64,000 nucleotides of DNA, taken from positions 24,829-88,828 of the forward strand of contig ML976714.1 of assembly GCA_010015655.1 (NCBI GenBank), given 5' to 3'. The position numbers were made by a program, and so were the translations under genes. Source of the stretch: Bimuria novae-zelandiae CBS 107.79. Its lineage: Eukaryota; Ascomycota; Dothideomycetes; Pleosporales; Didymosphaeriaceae. The notes beneath the pieces were generated by a model. That model had not been told where the DNA came from and made no database searches. It saw only the letters and a list, made by a program, of their open reading frames with translations. The stretch's first letter is position 1, and each line of letters begins with the position of its first letter. This document shows positions 54,501 through 64,000 of this stretch, in pieces.

Positions 54501-55654
54501 GCAACAATGTTGAATTGATAGTCGCGAATAGTGCCGAGATTCGTAGGATACACCCATGTTTTGATCGCTTCTGGGTCTAGCTTGTGATGCGTAGGTGGTT
54601 CTTCCTTCTGGTCGACAACGAAGTTATAACGTTTGTTAACTTGTGATTGTGGTATCTCGCCATTGACCGTCTGGCGACCGAATAGGGTGGTCTGTCTGAG
54701 TCCGGTCTGCGGTGCGACAACCCTGGTCCTCCTTTCCGAGACAAGTTCAACATCATCGTGCTTTTGGGGTGAAGACGACGAAGACGCAAACGCATCGGAA
54801 GGAAGATCGGCTAATTCTTGTGTAGCGTCGTAGTGATTCAACGTCCCGTTCGTCATCGGACGCTTAGGATACGCAGCAGGCCTCAAGGGCGAAAGCGACC
54901 CTAAATGCTTCGGAAGATCGGCGAATTCTTGTGTAGCGTCGTAATCTATCGACGTCCCGTTCGACGTCCGAACTTTAGGGGCTGCAGCAGGTCTCGTAGG
55001 CGAAAGTGATCCCGAATGCTTTGATGCTCGTGACACAGGCCTCGACGCAATAGACTGCCTGCCGGGCAACATCATAGTCTTCATAGCATCGAAAGCAGCA
55101 GGCTTGTGCACACCGATGCTGGTCGCTGGCTTTTGCCATATCGCACCTCGCGCCATCCAAGGAGGAGACGCCTCTCGTGGCGGCTGCGTAAGGTAAAGGT
55201 CCGTCAAGTCATGAACAACCAAAGGCTGATGTATCCTGCTCTTCCGTTTTTCTGCCACGCATTCTTTGCGAGGAGACTCGCTATCACGATCATTGCCATC
55301 GTACTGCTTCCTCGTATGCACCCGCTTCTTTCGATTCGCTGCAGTGGATACGTCGCCGTCATCGTCGAGCTTACTTGAAGCAGCTTTCCAGCCGTTGGGT
55401 ACTGGTGCATACTCGTCACTCTCCTCGATGTCCTCGTCCTCGTTTGAGCTCACGAAAGGTCGTGGGTGTTTCTTTCGAGATTGCTCTCTTGGCGGCACGG
55501 ACCGGGTCTGTCTATTGGGCAAATCGATCTTTCGTCGTTTCAGCGGCCGTGGCGACGGCTGGAATGCCGGAGTGTTTTCCTTCTCTGCCTGTGTTGCGGC
55601 CTCCAAGAATGCGGTATCATCAAAATCATCGCCAAAGTCGTCATCGCTATCCAT
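51533..55654 (-). CDS. MPH1: ATP-dependent DNA helicase MPH1 (FANCM family)
   Basis: A 3'-5' helicase that unwinds D-loops and replication forks to suppress crossovers. It is a single exon of 1373 residues, long for the family. The N-terminus is acidic and poorly conserved. Motif I (LPTGLGKT) is near residue 395, motif Ia reads VFVAPTKPLV, motif II is DEAH (VADEAHRATGG, near 496), motif III is ALTATPG, and the C-terminal helicase domain has VATSIGEEGLDIG and RMGRTGRKREG (motif VI). A Lys/Pro-rich region with two near-copies of a VWADEDPPSQPL block (about 52230-52390) and an acidic C-terminal tail follow. No gaps in the catalytic motifs. Confidence 0.94.
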   Translation of the reverse strand: MDSDDDFGDDFDDTAFLEAATQAEKENTPAFQPSPRPLKRRKIDLPNRQTRSVPPREQSRKKHPRPFVSSNEDEDIEESDEYAPVPNGWKAASSKLDDDGDVSTAANRKKRVHTRKQYDGNDRDSESPRKECVAEKRKSRIHQPLVVHDLTDLYLTQPPREASPPWMARGAIWQKPATSIGVHKPAAFDAMKTMMLPGRQSIASRPVSRASKHSGSLSPTRPAAAPKVRTSNGTSIDYDATQEFADLPKHLGSLSPLRPAAYPKRPMTNGTLNHYDATQELADLPSDAFASSSSSPQKHDDVELVSERRTRVVAPQTGLRQTTLFGRQTVNGEIPQSQVNKRYNFVVDQKEEPPTHHKLDPEAIKTWVYPTNLGTIRDYQFNIVARGLFHNLLVALPTGLGKTFIAATIMLNWFRWTTEAQIVFVAPTKPLVAQQIDACFHICGIPRSCTTMLIGGVAPAVRAEEWASKRVFFMTPQTLINDLKHGYADPKKIVLLVADEAHRATGGYAYVEVVSFLRRFNNSFRVLALTATPGADVESVQKVIDGLDISRVEIRTESSLDISRYIHHRKVEKHVFKNTDEMQMCMDLYSQALQPSVNKVAGLNAYWSKDPLDITPFGITNARKKWALDAGKNASQGVKWMVHDVFTVLGSISQAMELLKYHGIGPFYVKLKDFKDTHAQSKSKTITSILNSEPFKKLIVRLQTWTSNENFVGHPKMEFLQQAILEHFANAEDRSGPDTAVTQSRIMVFAHFRDSAEDIVRVLRRHQPMIRPRVFVGQSSSKNSDGMNQKEQLEVIEQFKAGTFNTLVATSIGEEGLDIGDLDLIVLYDSKASPIRMLQRMGRTGRKREGKVIFLQMEGKEVNDANKAKDSYEVMQQLIAEGSRFHFHDEISRRILPRDVQPVVERRVVNIPLENSQSDWLPEPKKKRGKAPKKPPKKFHMPEGVLTGFVAAGRMDKEIAPRSRAKKAATLHPSEQVLELPPLESVYLNDQAAHNLRQLYTSVLEDDDESIPELNRRAHPEHQRALSKTHNFQRHGRATEAFVKTVQRMHAMNEDRLDEFKDQMRVEDWQDMPANIVISDSETTPVVQEDLWADEDPPSQPLQKSRAKPGPKPKAKAKETTEPVVPDDVWADEDPPSQPLRKSKAKPGLKPKAKAGPKPKTEAPPKPRGRPRKDANTTTTPTPVRGSKKISKTLTTETPTWRTSALAEEGDASSPPPTDPHMRMASQAETIGSDDSVGAFDPQDTQAYRLDSDLVSFIADDDENVELEVHPTSSLPGTDFNGIGKGTQAVLKAARPKRPKKAEKIFTSDVSDDDQVVSSDSEDDVPLRPRAESTSKARTFVIDSASEEDEDEDEPPITKKRARRIIEDDEDDE

Positions 55655-56457
55655 GTCGCCGCGGTTTGCTGCGGCGGTCGTGCTATAGTCGCGTCCTGCA
55701 GGTGTTGAGTGGGTAAGACAAACACGCGCAACGCGTCCTCACATGCGCGCCCAGTGGCTCTACCCGCCTGGGGCTGACGGTCCGTGCGATAGTAGCGCCT
55801 CATCCATTTGAGCAAGACACAACCGTGCGTCCCAACAAGGCGACAGCACATGAGTTCAGGTGTGCCGTCGTTGCGCCGACGCTACAGGATCTCCCCCAGC
55901 TCGGCTTTGTAGCGCGAGGTCTATCTGACGCTAGTCCTCAATAAAAACGAGCTCCTCGTATACCCTAGTCTCTATTTTACAGGGGGCGGACGCTGCACAC
56001 CCGAGCCGGAGGGGATACTGTATGAAGCCGCAGGCTTCTGCTGCGCCTTTGCAGGGCTCGAGGGAGTCCATCATTCTAGACATTTCGATGGAAGACTGCT
56101 AGCAACAGATAATCACAAACCGCGCTAGGCAGGGTTCGTAAAAGAAACAATCATCGAAACCCGGAGTGCATGAAACTAAGGAAACTAATGACGCCACAAA
56201 AGACGGCTAGTCCTGGGAAGGCTACTCATTCCAGATGGAAGCAAGATTGCCTCCCCCTGAGACGAGCCAATATTAAGCTCCTCGCCCTGCCTCCGTCCTG
56301 AGTTTTCCCTCTCGTCCTAACATTCTTCGACACACTCGCTTTTGTCTAATAATTCATACGCTCGCTGGCATCTTATCTACTACTTATTTAATACAAAATC
56401 TTGACTCCTCGTCCCTCAATTTACGCAACGTAACTTTCTACCCCACCAACAAGCACC
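55655..56457. other. divergent MPH1 / wall-protein intergenic region
   Basis: About 800 bp with no supported gene. It should contain the MPH1 promoter and, with a pyrimidine-rich run and TTTAAT block near 56380, that of the downstream wall protein. Confidence 0.4.
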
Positions 56458-57125
56458 ATGAAGTACTCCGTCGCCATTCTCGCTTTCGCCGCTGGCGTTC
56501 TTGCTTTGCCCCAGGAATCTGCCTCCATCACCAGCGCTCCCGCTGCCTCTGCCAGTCTCTCCCCGACCATTAGCTGCATCCAAAACTGCGACCCCGCCGA
56601 TGTAACCTGCCAGGCCGCCTGCCAGGGCATTGCGCGCCCCAACTCCTCGCAGGCCGTTGCGACGAATGAGTGCGCTGCCAAGTGTGACCAGGGAGACGGC
56701 TCTCCTTCGGCCACTGAGGCATACGCCAAGTGCCAAGCGGACTGCTTCGCCAGCCTCTTCCCTAGCACTCAGACCGACTTTCCTGGGGCTGTTGGCGGAG
56801 CTGTTTCTTCTGCTGCGTCTGCTGCCAGCTCTGCTGCCAGCGGTGCTGCTGCCAGCGCGACCAGCGCCGCCGGATCTGCCGGATCTGCCGTCTCTTCAGG
56901 TATGGCTGCTAGATGAACATGTTCCGAGTTCTGAGCTAATTGTTGACACCAGCTGCTTCCTCTGCTCACTCTGGAGCCGAGTCTGCTACCAGCTCTGGGA
57001 AGACCTCTGGAACCCCCACCGGAGGCGCTTCGCAGGCCACTGCGTCCCCTGGTGCTGCCAACGCCAACGCCATGAAGATTGCTGGTGCGGGTCTTGCGGG
57101 CTTGATGGCCTTCTTCGCCTTGTAG
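56458..57125 (+). CDS. secreted Cys-rich, Ser/Ala-rich GPI-anchored-type protein
   Basis: The exons are 56458-56899 and 56953-57125, with a 53-nt intron (GTATGG..ACACCAG, phase 1), giving 204 residues. A signal peptide (MKYSVAILAFAAGVLA) is followed by a mature start LPQES. Residues 40-103 hold four C-x3-C pairs (CIQNC, CQAAC, CAAKC, CQADC) with no other Cys. Residues ~115-185 are Ser/Ala/Gly/Thr-rich, suited to O-glycosylation. The hydrophobic C-terminus (IAGAGLAGLMAFFAL) preceded by small residues is typical of GPI attachment. It is likely at the plasma membrane or cell wall. The Cys spacing is not the CFEM pattern. No enzyme domain is seen. Confidence 0.8.
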
Positions 57126-60100
57126 ATGGTTTTAAGAGATGTCGTTGAGGAGACGCAGCATCACGAGGGATGACTGGAGCCCTTGTCCCGCTCAAGATCA
57201 AGAGGCCGCACCGCATCCGGGGTGGAGAGTTGTCGAATGTGTTACGCCGAGTGGAGAATCGTTGGATGTGGTTAGAGTTTGTGGCTGTGTACCTGTAGAG
57301 GCATGGGTATTATTATGCGACTTCGGTCCGATTTGGTTGTGCCCCTGACGTGTTGTTCGCGTGAGCGCAGAGCATCCCTTCATCCGTGTCTTATTTCAAA
57401 ACTTAATCGTTTCAGCTAGATTATTGCCATATTTTCAACTTGCACAGGATGATTTTCACAAAAAAAAATTGCAAATCGATGCGATGTGTTGAAGACGTTT
57501 GTCCGTGTTACGACGGCTTGTGTGAATTGGCATCCGAGACGAAAAGATAGCCTCCAGTCAGTGTCTGTCAGCTATGTAGAGTGTAGAGTCGTTTATCAGC
57601 CTCTCATAACCGCCCGCCGTGTAATAAATTTGCTCATGCTTGATTGGGCATTTGCTCCGAAGCCGTTTTCAATGCATGAGATATTTGACGTCGAATATGT
57701 TGATGCTGTGTTCAAGCTGTGTCATAGGGCTTCGACCCACAGCGACCACCTACATCATTCCCTCTAATTTTCCAGCTCTAGGAAATTCCTCTGGCGGTGC
57801 AGCATAAACTAGATCGCCTCAGGGCAAGTGTGATTCGCCGCTTACAGCAAAAGGTTTGCTGATAGTCTGGGTCTGGTGCATAGTTCATACTGCGGGATTT
57901 GTGTGACGACTGACGAGGCGAACAGTAGTCCATAATCTCAAGTGGGGCACATCCGGTTGGACGCATCGTTCGCTCCCTTCAAAAGCTTGAAAAAGTCGCA
58001 GATAGCGCACTAACCATGTCCTCCCAGAACCGACCAAAGTACGTTAAGTAGAACTAACCGAAGTATGTCAAGTCACCCCCAGCTAATCTGTGGTTTTTCC
58101 GAGGGCGTGAGAGAAGGTTTGTCCTCTATAATCCCAACACTAGAGCACCGCAATTCGAATTAAGCAATACGAGATGATCTTGGTTTGCGCCGCAGTCCGC
58201 GCAACTTGGTGTCGATTAAGGATCAACAGCTTTGTGCATCGATCTTCAGTGTTACAGTACTCCAGTAGCTGTCGATCACAGCGTTTAAGTTGCGCGGAGC
58301 AGAGTGGTTTGTGTCCCATCGCTGTCGCGCGATGCATCCACGGTCAGTAAAAGGCATGTCGCATGGGAACAGTACCCGCCATTTTGGAACAAAGAGAGAT
58401 GGCTTCACCACTTGCTGGCAGCGAGACGCGACTTTATCAACGCTGCCGAATAATTTGGATGTGACATTTTGTACGTCCAAGCGAGTTTAGCGGCATCCTG
58501 CAAATCGCGAATGACGACTTGGCCTGTGGGGGACGAGATGCGAAAAAGAAGCCGCCGCTGCTTAGCGCTGCACGCACTCGTATCACGTCCAGCCTTTTCC
58601 ACCGATACATCGAGCCAGACTGGAAGTTTGTAGTAGAATCTCCTTCTCCCTCGCAGACGCGCCCAGGACGGCGCTTGGCCACCGGCGGGGCTGGCTGGAA
58701 GGATTCTGCGGCCCAGGTGACTGTCAACACCTGTGAACGCGACCAACATATGTGATTGCAATAGACGGATGCCCGTGAACACCACCCCCGCACGGCCGAG
58801 TGCAAGATGCGCCAGTCATCCGCGCGACAATCGCATTGGTAAGAAGCGGCCGTCTCGGCCCGCTCGACAACTCGCACACTCACGCAACGCAAAGCGCCAT
58901 GCGAAAGCACACCAGATGAGAGACGTGTGAGTCTAGGAAGGCAGCGAAAAGATGGATTCATCATCAAGGCAGTCTCAAGCTGCCACCGGAGCCAAACCTT
59001 TTGCACGCTCTGGGCTTCACGCAACGCTCTTTCGAACAGCCGGAATGCAACCCGGCATGCAAGGACACTATATATTGTGCAATTGCGTCCTGATATATCT
59101 CCATATTCCGCGTTCGATGATACTGATGGCTGTTACTTTTAGTGTTGGCTGTGTAGATGCATAATGGCACGGTCAATAGGCTGGGTCTTTGTTCTCAGCA
59201 GAGAAGTCGTCGAAGACCCTTGCTGCGCTAAAATAAGCGAGACGAATGCGGCAAACCCCATCCACTTCATTGTGATGGATGCCACTCGTACCTCGCTCCA
59301 TCCATCGCCGTTGAGTGGTCGGTGCGCTTGCTTCCATCGACTATTGTTCCCGCCCTGTACGTAGCCGAGCTCGATGCTCGAGCACTTTGTGGAAAGGCAC
59401 AGTAGAGTATGCCGGGAGTCCGCTCGATGGGCGCCCTGCTGTCAGCGTCCGCCAGGACAACGTCCCGAAGGGCTTGCTCCAACGTGAACCATCTAACAGA
59501 ACATCGGGCGTGCCCCATTGGAAGCATGTGGATCTGGGACCATTGTCTTGTGACCTTGAAGATGGCGTGTTGAGGCCGTCGACGCACACCAGGCCGTGGG
59601 CAACAGCAACGTAACATTAAGACCCCGAACAGAATGCAGAAGGCAGCCTGGCCAGAGCCCCATCATCTCGACGTGCAACAGCGCCGTCATGTGTGCGAGG
59701 TCGTGGCGCAGCTGGCTCGACACCGAACAGCAGTTTGCCGATGGAGATGCATGATATAATGAGATCGCCGCACCCTGCAAAATCAGTCCTCGACGCTGGT
59801 GCACGATACGGCGCCTTTGCTGCATTTTTTGGTGGAAGAATAGGCGGGCATTGCTGATCAAGATGGCTTTGGACATACGATTCGTCCTCAAAGGACAGGG
59901 ATGCTTCTTCAAAGCGTACTGGTAATCAGCGTGGTCAAATGCCTTGGCGCTGGTCTGTAGGACCGGCATGGGGCGATCCACTGCGCCCGACTTCTTCTCT
60001 CCCGCGTCCCCATCTGTCTCTACTACTTTCTTCTCACTCCCATATTGCCCTTGCACAACCGCGCGCATCTGGGACCTGTGCCTCCTCCATCCTGACCCAG

Positions 60101-60345
60101 TGTTTCGCCAGCGGCCGTGCCAGCCAGCTGGTCTACTATTTCCCGTTTTGCTGTTTTCGAGTTGCTGACCTCCCAACTCGCATGTATGCACCTTTCGAGG
60201 CCTTCCATGCTGCCTTGATATCCGCGTCTGCGGGAGCCTTCTCACGCCTGCCACGACCACGGCCTGCGCTCCTTGTTAGAGGCGCACTTGCCATCTATTC
60301 TGCGCGTCTACCGAGACGAGTTGCTCTTGCATAGGGCACTTCGCC
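57126..60345. other. 3.2-kb gene-free stretch upstream of SNT2
   Basis: Includes the wall-protein 3' flank and then a region with only scattered ORFs. The longest (antisense, 60260-59493, 255 codons) has no recognisable motif and is not called. The last few hundred bases are pyrimidine-rich and are the likely SNT2 promoter or leader. Confidence 0.4.
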
Positions 60346-63300
60346 ATGGTCGATGTGCGGAATGGGGGAAGGGAAGCTGCGTCTACCAAACTCGACAAGC
60401 AATTCCACGCTGACGCGCGGCGAACTGGGGGTTCCACGCTCGACATTATTTCTGATTCTAACGCGCCGGACGGCATGGCTCCGTCAAAAGCATCCAGCAA
60501 GACATCCTCTACCAGGACATCAACACCTGCAGCTGCATCGCTGGAGGACGCTCAGCCGTCGAGGACGACCGATGGCTCGCCCGCTCCTCATGAGCAGGCA
60601 CCGCAGTCACAGCCCATGAGTGCTACCGTTTCGAGCTCGTCTAATGCCACTGCGAAAGAGCCCAAGGACACGCCTGCGGCACCCTATGGGACGCGGTCGC
60701 GCAACCGTCCGGAGCGCGCTTCGCGGATCAACTACGCTGAAGATGTTGAAATGGACTTTGAAATGGCGGCCACTTCAACCAACGGCAACGGCTCTGACCC
60801 GTCGTCGCGTGCTTCTGCAGCAACAGAAAATGGGCAGTCGACCGGTCCAGGTGGGAAGAAGGGTTCCGGCGCAACCCAGGGCAATGCGTCGTGGGGCGCT
60901 TCCGGACCCAACCCTAAAGACATTCCGCCGAACGCCAACATCCCCGGGACCTCGACTTTCACTACCACCACGGCTTCCACTCCTGCACCGCAGCCAAAGC
61001 GACGCAAAAATGCGGCAAATCACGCTACGAACGCCAGTCATGCGAATGCGGCGCCGCCAAGTCAGCCAGGCGCGAGGCGAGCGCAGAACGCCGGCGCGGC
61101 TGCGTCCAGCGTGAGCCCGCGGGAGACCAACATGATGACCTTCGAAAATATGGGCGCGCGGCTCAAGGGCGGCTGTCTGGTTGCAGATGACGGCCAAACT
61201 ATTGCGATCAATGGTAAGTGGTGACCCTGCGTCGCCGAGTCATGTTCCGTGTTCCACCGCGCATGCCACATCCTGTCCTTTAACGCGTTTCTAATTGGCT
61301 GCGCAGACCAGGTCTATCTCGTGTGCGAACCACCAGGAGAGCCTTACTACCTGTGCCGGGTTATGGAGTTCATTCACGCGAACCACGACCCATCCCAAAA
61401 AGTGGAAATGGTCCGAGTGAATTGGTTCTATCGCCCTCGGGATGTGCAGCGCAGTAATCCTGATACGCGCCTAGTCTTCGCGACGATGCATTCAGACTTG
61501 TGCCCACTGACGTCGCTTCGGGGCAAGTGCCAGATCTTGCATCGAAGCGAGATCGATGATATTGATGAGTATCGGAAGAACAAGGACAGTTTCTGGTTCA
61601 ACCAGGTCTTCGACCGTTTCATCCATCGGTGGTACGAAGTGATTCCCGTCTCGCAAGTCATCAATGTTCCCGATAAAGTCAAGAAGGCGCTGGACGAACG
61701 CTGGAAGTACATTTGCCTGGAAACCAGCCGCGTCAAGGAGCTCACTAGCGCCGTGAAATCATGCAAGCGTTGTGTTGGATTTTGCGCAAGGTAAGTAGAG
61801 TGGCACCGAATTTACGGAGACTAGGCCTTTGCTAATGAATTTCAGCAATGACTCCGTAGAATGCGCTGTGTGTCACAATACCTACCACATGAATTGTGTT
61901 CGACCCCCTTTGCTGAAGAAGCCTTCACGTGGATTTGCGTGGGCTTGCGGACCCTGCAGTAGGGCTCAGGAGAAGAAACTCGAAGCTAGGCGAACTCCTT
62001 TGGTAGGGTCCGGGAACGAGGAAGGGGACGACGAGGAGATCATTGACGAAGAAGAGGAGGAGGAGGTGAATGGAGAGACCACCGCACCCAGTCCAAACGA
62101 CTCTGAGACGCACCTCGACCTGCATCCCGGCACGCAAGCTGAAATTGCTCTTGCGAAAATGTGGCCAATGCGTTATCTGGGTATACACTGTCGGGTTGAA
62201 GACGCACTACAATACGACGATCGCGCCATATACCCTCGGGCTAGTTCTCGGTTGGGACCCCGTCACCAAGCGAATGTCAACGTCTGGCATGGGCGGCCTG
62301 TGGAACTTGTAAAGCCGGCCGAGATCAAGAAGCGCTATGTCAAATCTGCAGGACACAAGAAGGATACGAAATTATCCAAAGAGACAGTTGCCGCTATTGA
62401 GGCGGACAAGGCCGAAAAAGCGAAGCGTCCGAAATGGGTTATGGATGAACCGCCGGGTTACGTGCGACGCGGCGAAGACTACCCTAACAAGGACTCTAGA
62501 TGCACTGCGGAACTTACCTTCAAGATGCCACCGCTAGGTGTACATTCTACTAGAGGCGAAGACAATTCGCCCACCATCACTCCCGAACAGGTCGAAAGTT
62601 ATATGACGCGCGCCAAAAACCTCGCGAGGGGCCATGTTGGCGTGGAGCCTTGGTCAACCAACTTCCTAACAAAGTGTCTAGCCCTCCTCACAAAGCATCA
62701 ATACGACGTTGAAGCCGCTTTGAAAGCAGTTAAGAAACTCGACAAGCGGAAAGATCTCAAGGAACCAGAGTTGACTAAAGAGGAAGAAAAGAAATGGAAC
62801 GAAGGAGTCAGCAAATACGGTTCTGAGATACGGAACGTTCGCCTGCACACGAGCAAAACAATGCATTATGGAGACGCGGTGCGGTACTACTACATGTGGA
62901 AGAAGACTGCGAAGGGCAGGGAAATTTGGGGTTCTTACAGCAACCGAAAAGGAAAGAGCAAGAAAACCGAGGGCGATTCACAGACTCGACTCCTTGATGA
63001 CCTTGCTGACGATCAAGATGATTCTGCTTTTGACAACGAGAAAGCCGTACAGCGAAAACGACACTTCCAGTGCAAATTTTGCGGCAGTCGACATTCGCGC
63101 CGGTGGCGGCGAGCACCAGGTGCTGCGCCTGGACAAACGGTGACCGCGGATGGAAGGACCAGCAAAGACAAAGCGAATGGCTACGTTGTTGCACTCTGCC
63201 AACGATGCGCAAACCTCTGGCGGAAATACGCGATCAAATGGGAGAACACTGACGAAATTGCACGCAAAGTCGCCCAAGGTGGTGGCAAAGCTTGGAAGCG

Positions 63301-64000
63301 AAGGTTTGATGAAGAGTTGCTACGCGAGGTTTACGCGGCGACAACGGATCCCGGGCCGACGAACAGCGTGCCGGAACATGTTGAACCGGCTGCTGTTGCG
63401 CAAGTCGCAGCTGAACCACCGAAGAAGAAGCAGAAAGTTGCTGCCGTTGCAGCTGCGGACAGTGGCGCTTCCACTCCAGTCTCCGAACCGGCTCCTAAGA
63501 AGAAGGAGAAGGAGAAGCCGGTCGCACCGCCGAAGGCTCCTACGCCGCCTCCAGTCCCTGCACAACCACGACTTCGGGTGTTGCCATGCGCTGTGTGCCG
63601 ACGCACCGAAGGCGTACGCCTTGAATGTGCTGCTTGCAAGATGAACGTTCATAAGGCTTGCTACGGCATTGAGGAAACTCGCCAGGCGAATAAATGGTAC
63701 TGTGACACGTGCAAAAACGACAAGAAGGAGAGCGTATCATATGTGAGTAGCCTACTAATATTTACTAATCTCGGACTATCTGACTGACATGCACTAGAAT
63801 TATGAATGCGTTTTGTGTCCTCTGCGTACCACCGAGCCCGAGCTCTATGAGCCTCCGAAGATCTCGCATAAGAAGAAGACCGACAGAGAGCGAGAAAAAG
63901 AACGTATGGAGAAAGAGCTCGTCGAGAAAGCCAAAGAAGACTATCGCGCCAGACAGCAAGAGAAAGGCAGGCCTGTCGTACCCCGAGAGGCACTGAAGCG
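60346..64000 (+). CDS. SNT2: chromatin regulator Snt2/SntB, BAH-PHD-SANT-ePHD (partial, 3' end off window)
   Basis: The exons so far are 60346-61213, 61307-61790, 61846-63742 and 63798 onwards to the window edge; introns of 93, 55 and 55 nt have GTAAGT/GTGAGT donors and CTAAT or CTGAC branch sites, all in phase. The N-terminal ~285 residues are low-complexity with a basic patch (PKRRK). A BAH domain follows (YLVCEPPGEPYYLCRVMEF, about 293-420), PHD1 (CKRCVGFC...CAVC...HMNC...CGPC), an ELM2-like region (VNVWHGRPVELVKPAEIKKRY), a SANT/Myb domain (~768-815), a GATA-like C4 finger (CKFC..RRWR..CQRC) and the start of an extended PHD (CAVCRRTEG..CDTC..NYECVLC). This order is that of Snt2/SntB, a histone-binding scaffold for histone deacetylase complexes and regulator of secondary metabolism. 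The stop codon is beyond 64000. Confidence 0.9.

Noticed and set aside
54000..54580. 224-codon plus-strand ORF inside MPH1
   Set aside because: It is the reverse of the conserved helicase domain and has no motif of its own.
56630..57148. 172-codon ORF in another frame of the Cys-rich wall protein
   Set aside because: It is a shadow of the Ser/Ala-rich coding region. The spliced sense frame has a signal peptide, Cys pairs and a GPI-like end.
59493..60260. 255-codon antisense ORF
   Set aside because: No motif, signal, family resemblance or codon pattern. The region is GC-rich, where long chance ORFs are common.

Overview
The window looks like nuclear DNA of a filamentous ascomycete (Pezizomycotina, probably Dothideomycetes). 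The evidence is intron-poor genes with 50-93 nt introns (GTAAGT-type donors, CTAAC-like branch sites), fungal-only families (UstYa/DUF3328, DUF3659-LEA, Mph1, Snt2/SntB, HapB) and transposons with the C-to-T/G-to-A, TA-rich decay typical of repeat-induced point mutation (RIP). No tRNA, rRNA, CRISPR array or bacterial operon was seen.

Layout. 1-3.5 kb is a strongly RIPped repeat block: a Tc1/mariner relic on + and a long, frame-preserving but stop-riddled ORF on -. 3.9-10.3 kb is a graveyard of decayed accessory genes: an alpha/beta hydrolase with two transition-type stops and a frameshift, a Glu-rich gene with tandem zinc-knuckle-like units, and two tandem MYND-finger genes that are both frameshifted. 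10.8-22.5 kb holds three good genes: PSO2/SNM1 nuclease, a G-patch/RRM protein and a giant LEA-like protein with 15 DUF3659 repeats. 22.5-31.8 kb is mostly non-coding, with a complete Tc1/mariner element (perfect 37-bp TIRs, TA target duplication, four RIP-type stops). 31.8-32.9 kb encodes the CCAAT-binding subunit HapB/HAP2, below a cluster of CCAAT boxes. 35-37.8 kb has an F-box-like relic and an ankyrin-repeat gene.

The most notable region is 38.5-46.9 kb. A secreted precursor has seven near-identical 19-residue repeats separated by Lys-Arg (kexin) sites, each with one Tyr. It lies among four divergent UstYa-family (DUF3328) genes that each carry two HxxHC motifs. This is the architecture of a dikaritin-type fungal RiPP cluster (ustiloxin/phomopsin/asperipin class), and I do not recognise the core sequence. 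The secreted precursor would be cut by kexin in the Golgi and its Tyr-containing cores oxidatively modified by the membrane-anchored UstYa proteins. No tyrosinase, P450, methyltransferase, transporter or regulator is visible inside it.

47-57 kb returns to housekeeping and secretory genes: a PEBP protein, ERO1, a small Acr2-like rhodanese, the MPH1 helicase and a Cys-rich GPI-type wall protein. 60.3 kb to the right edge is the 5' part of the chromatin regulator Snt2/SntB, truncated by the window end. Exon boundaries were set by hand from splice motifs and phase and have not been checked against transcripts.
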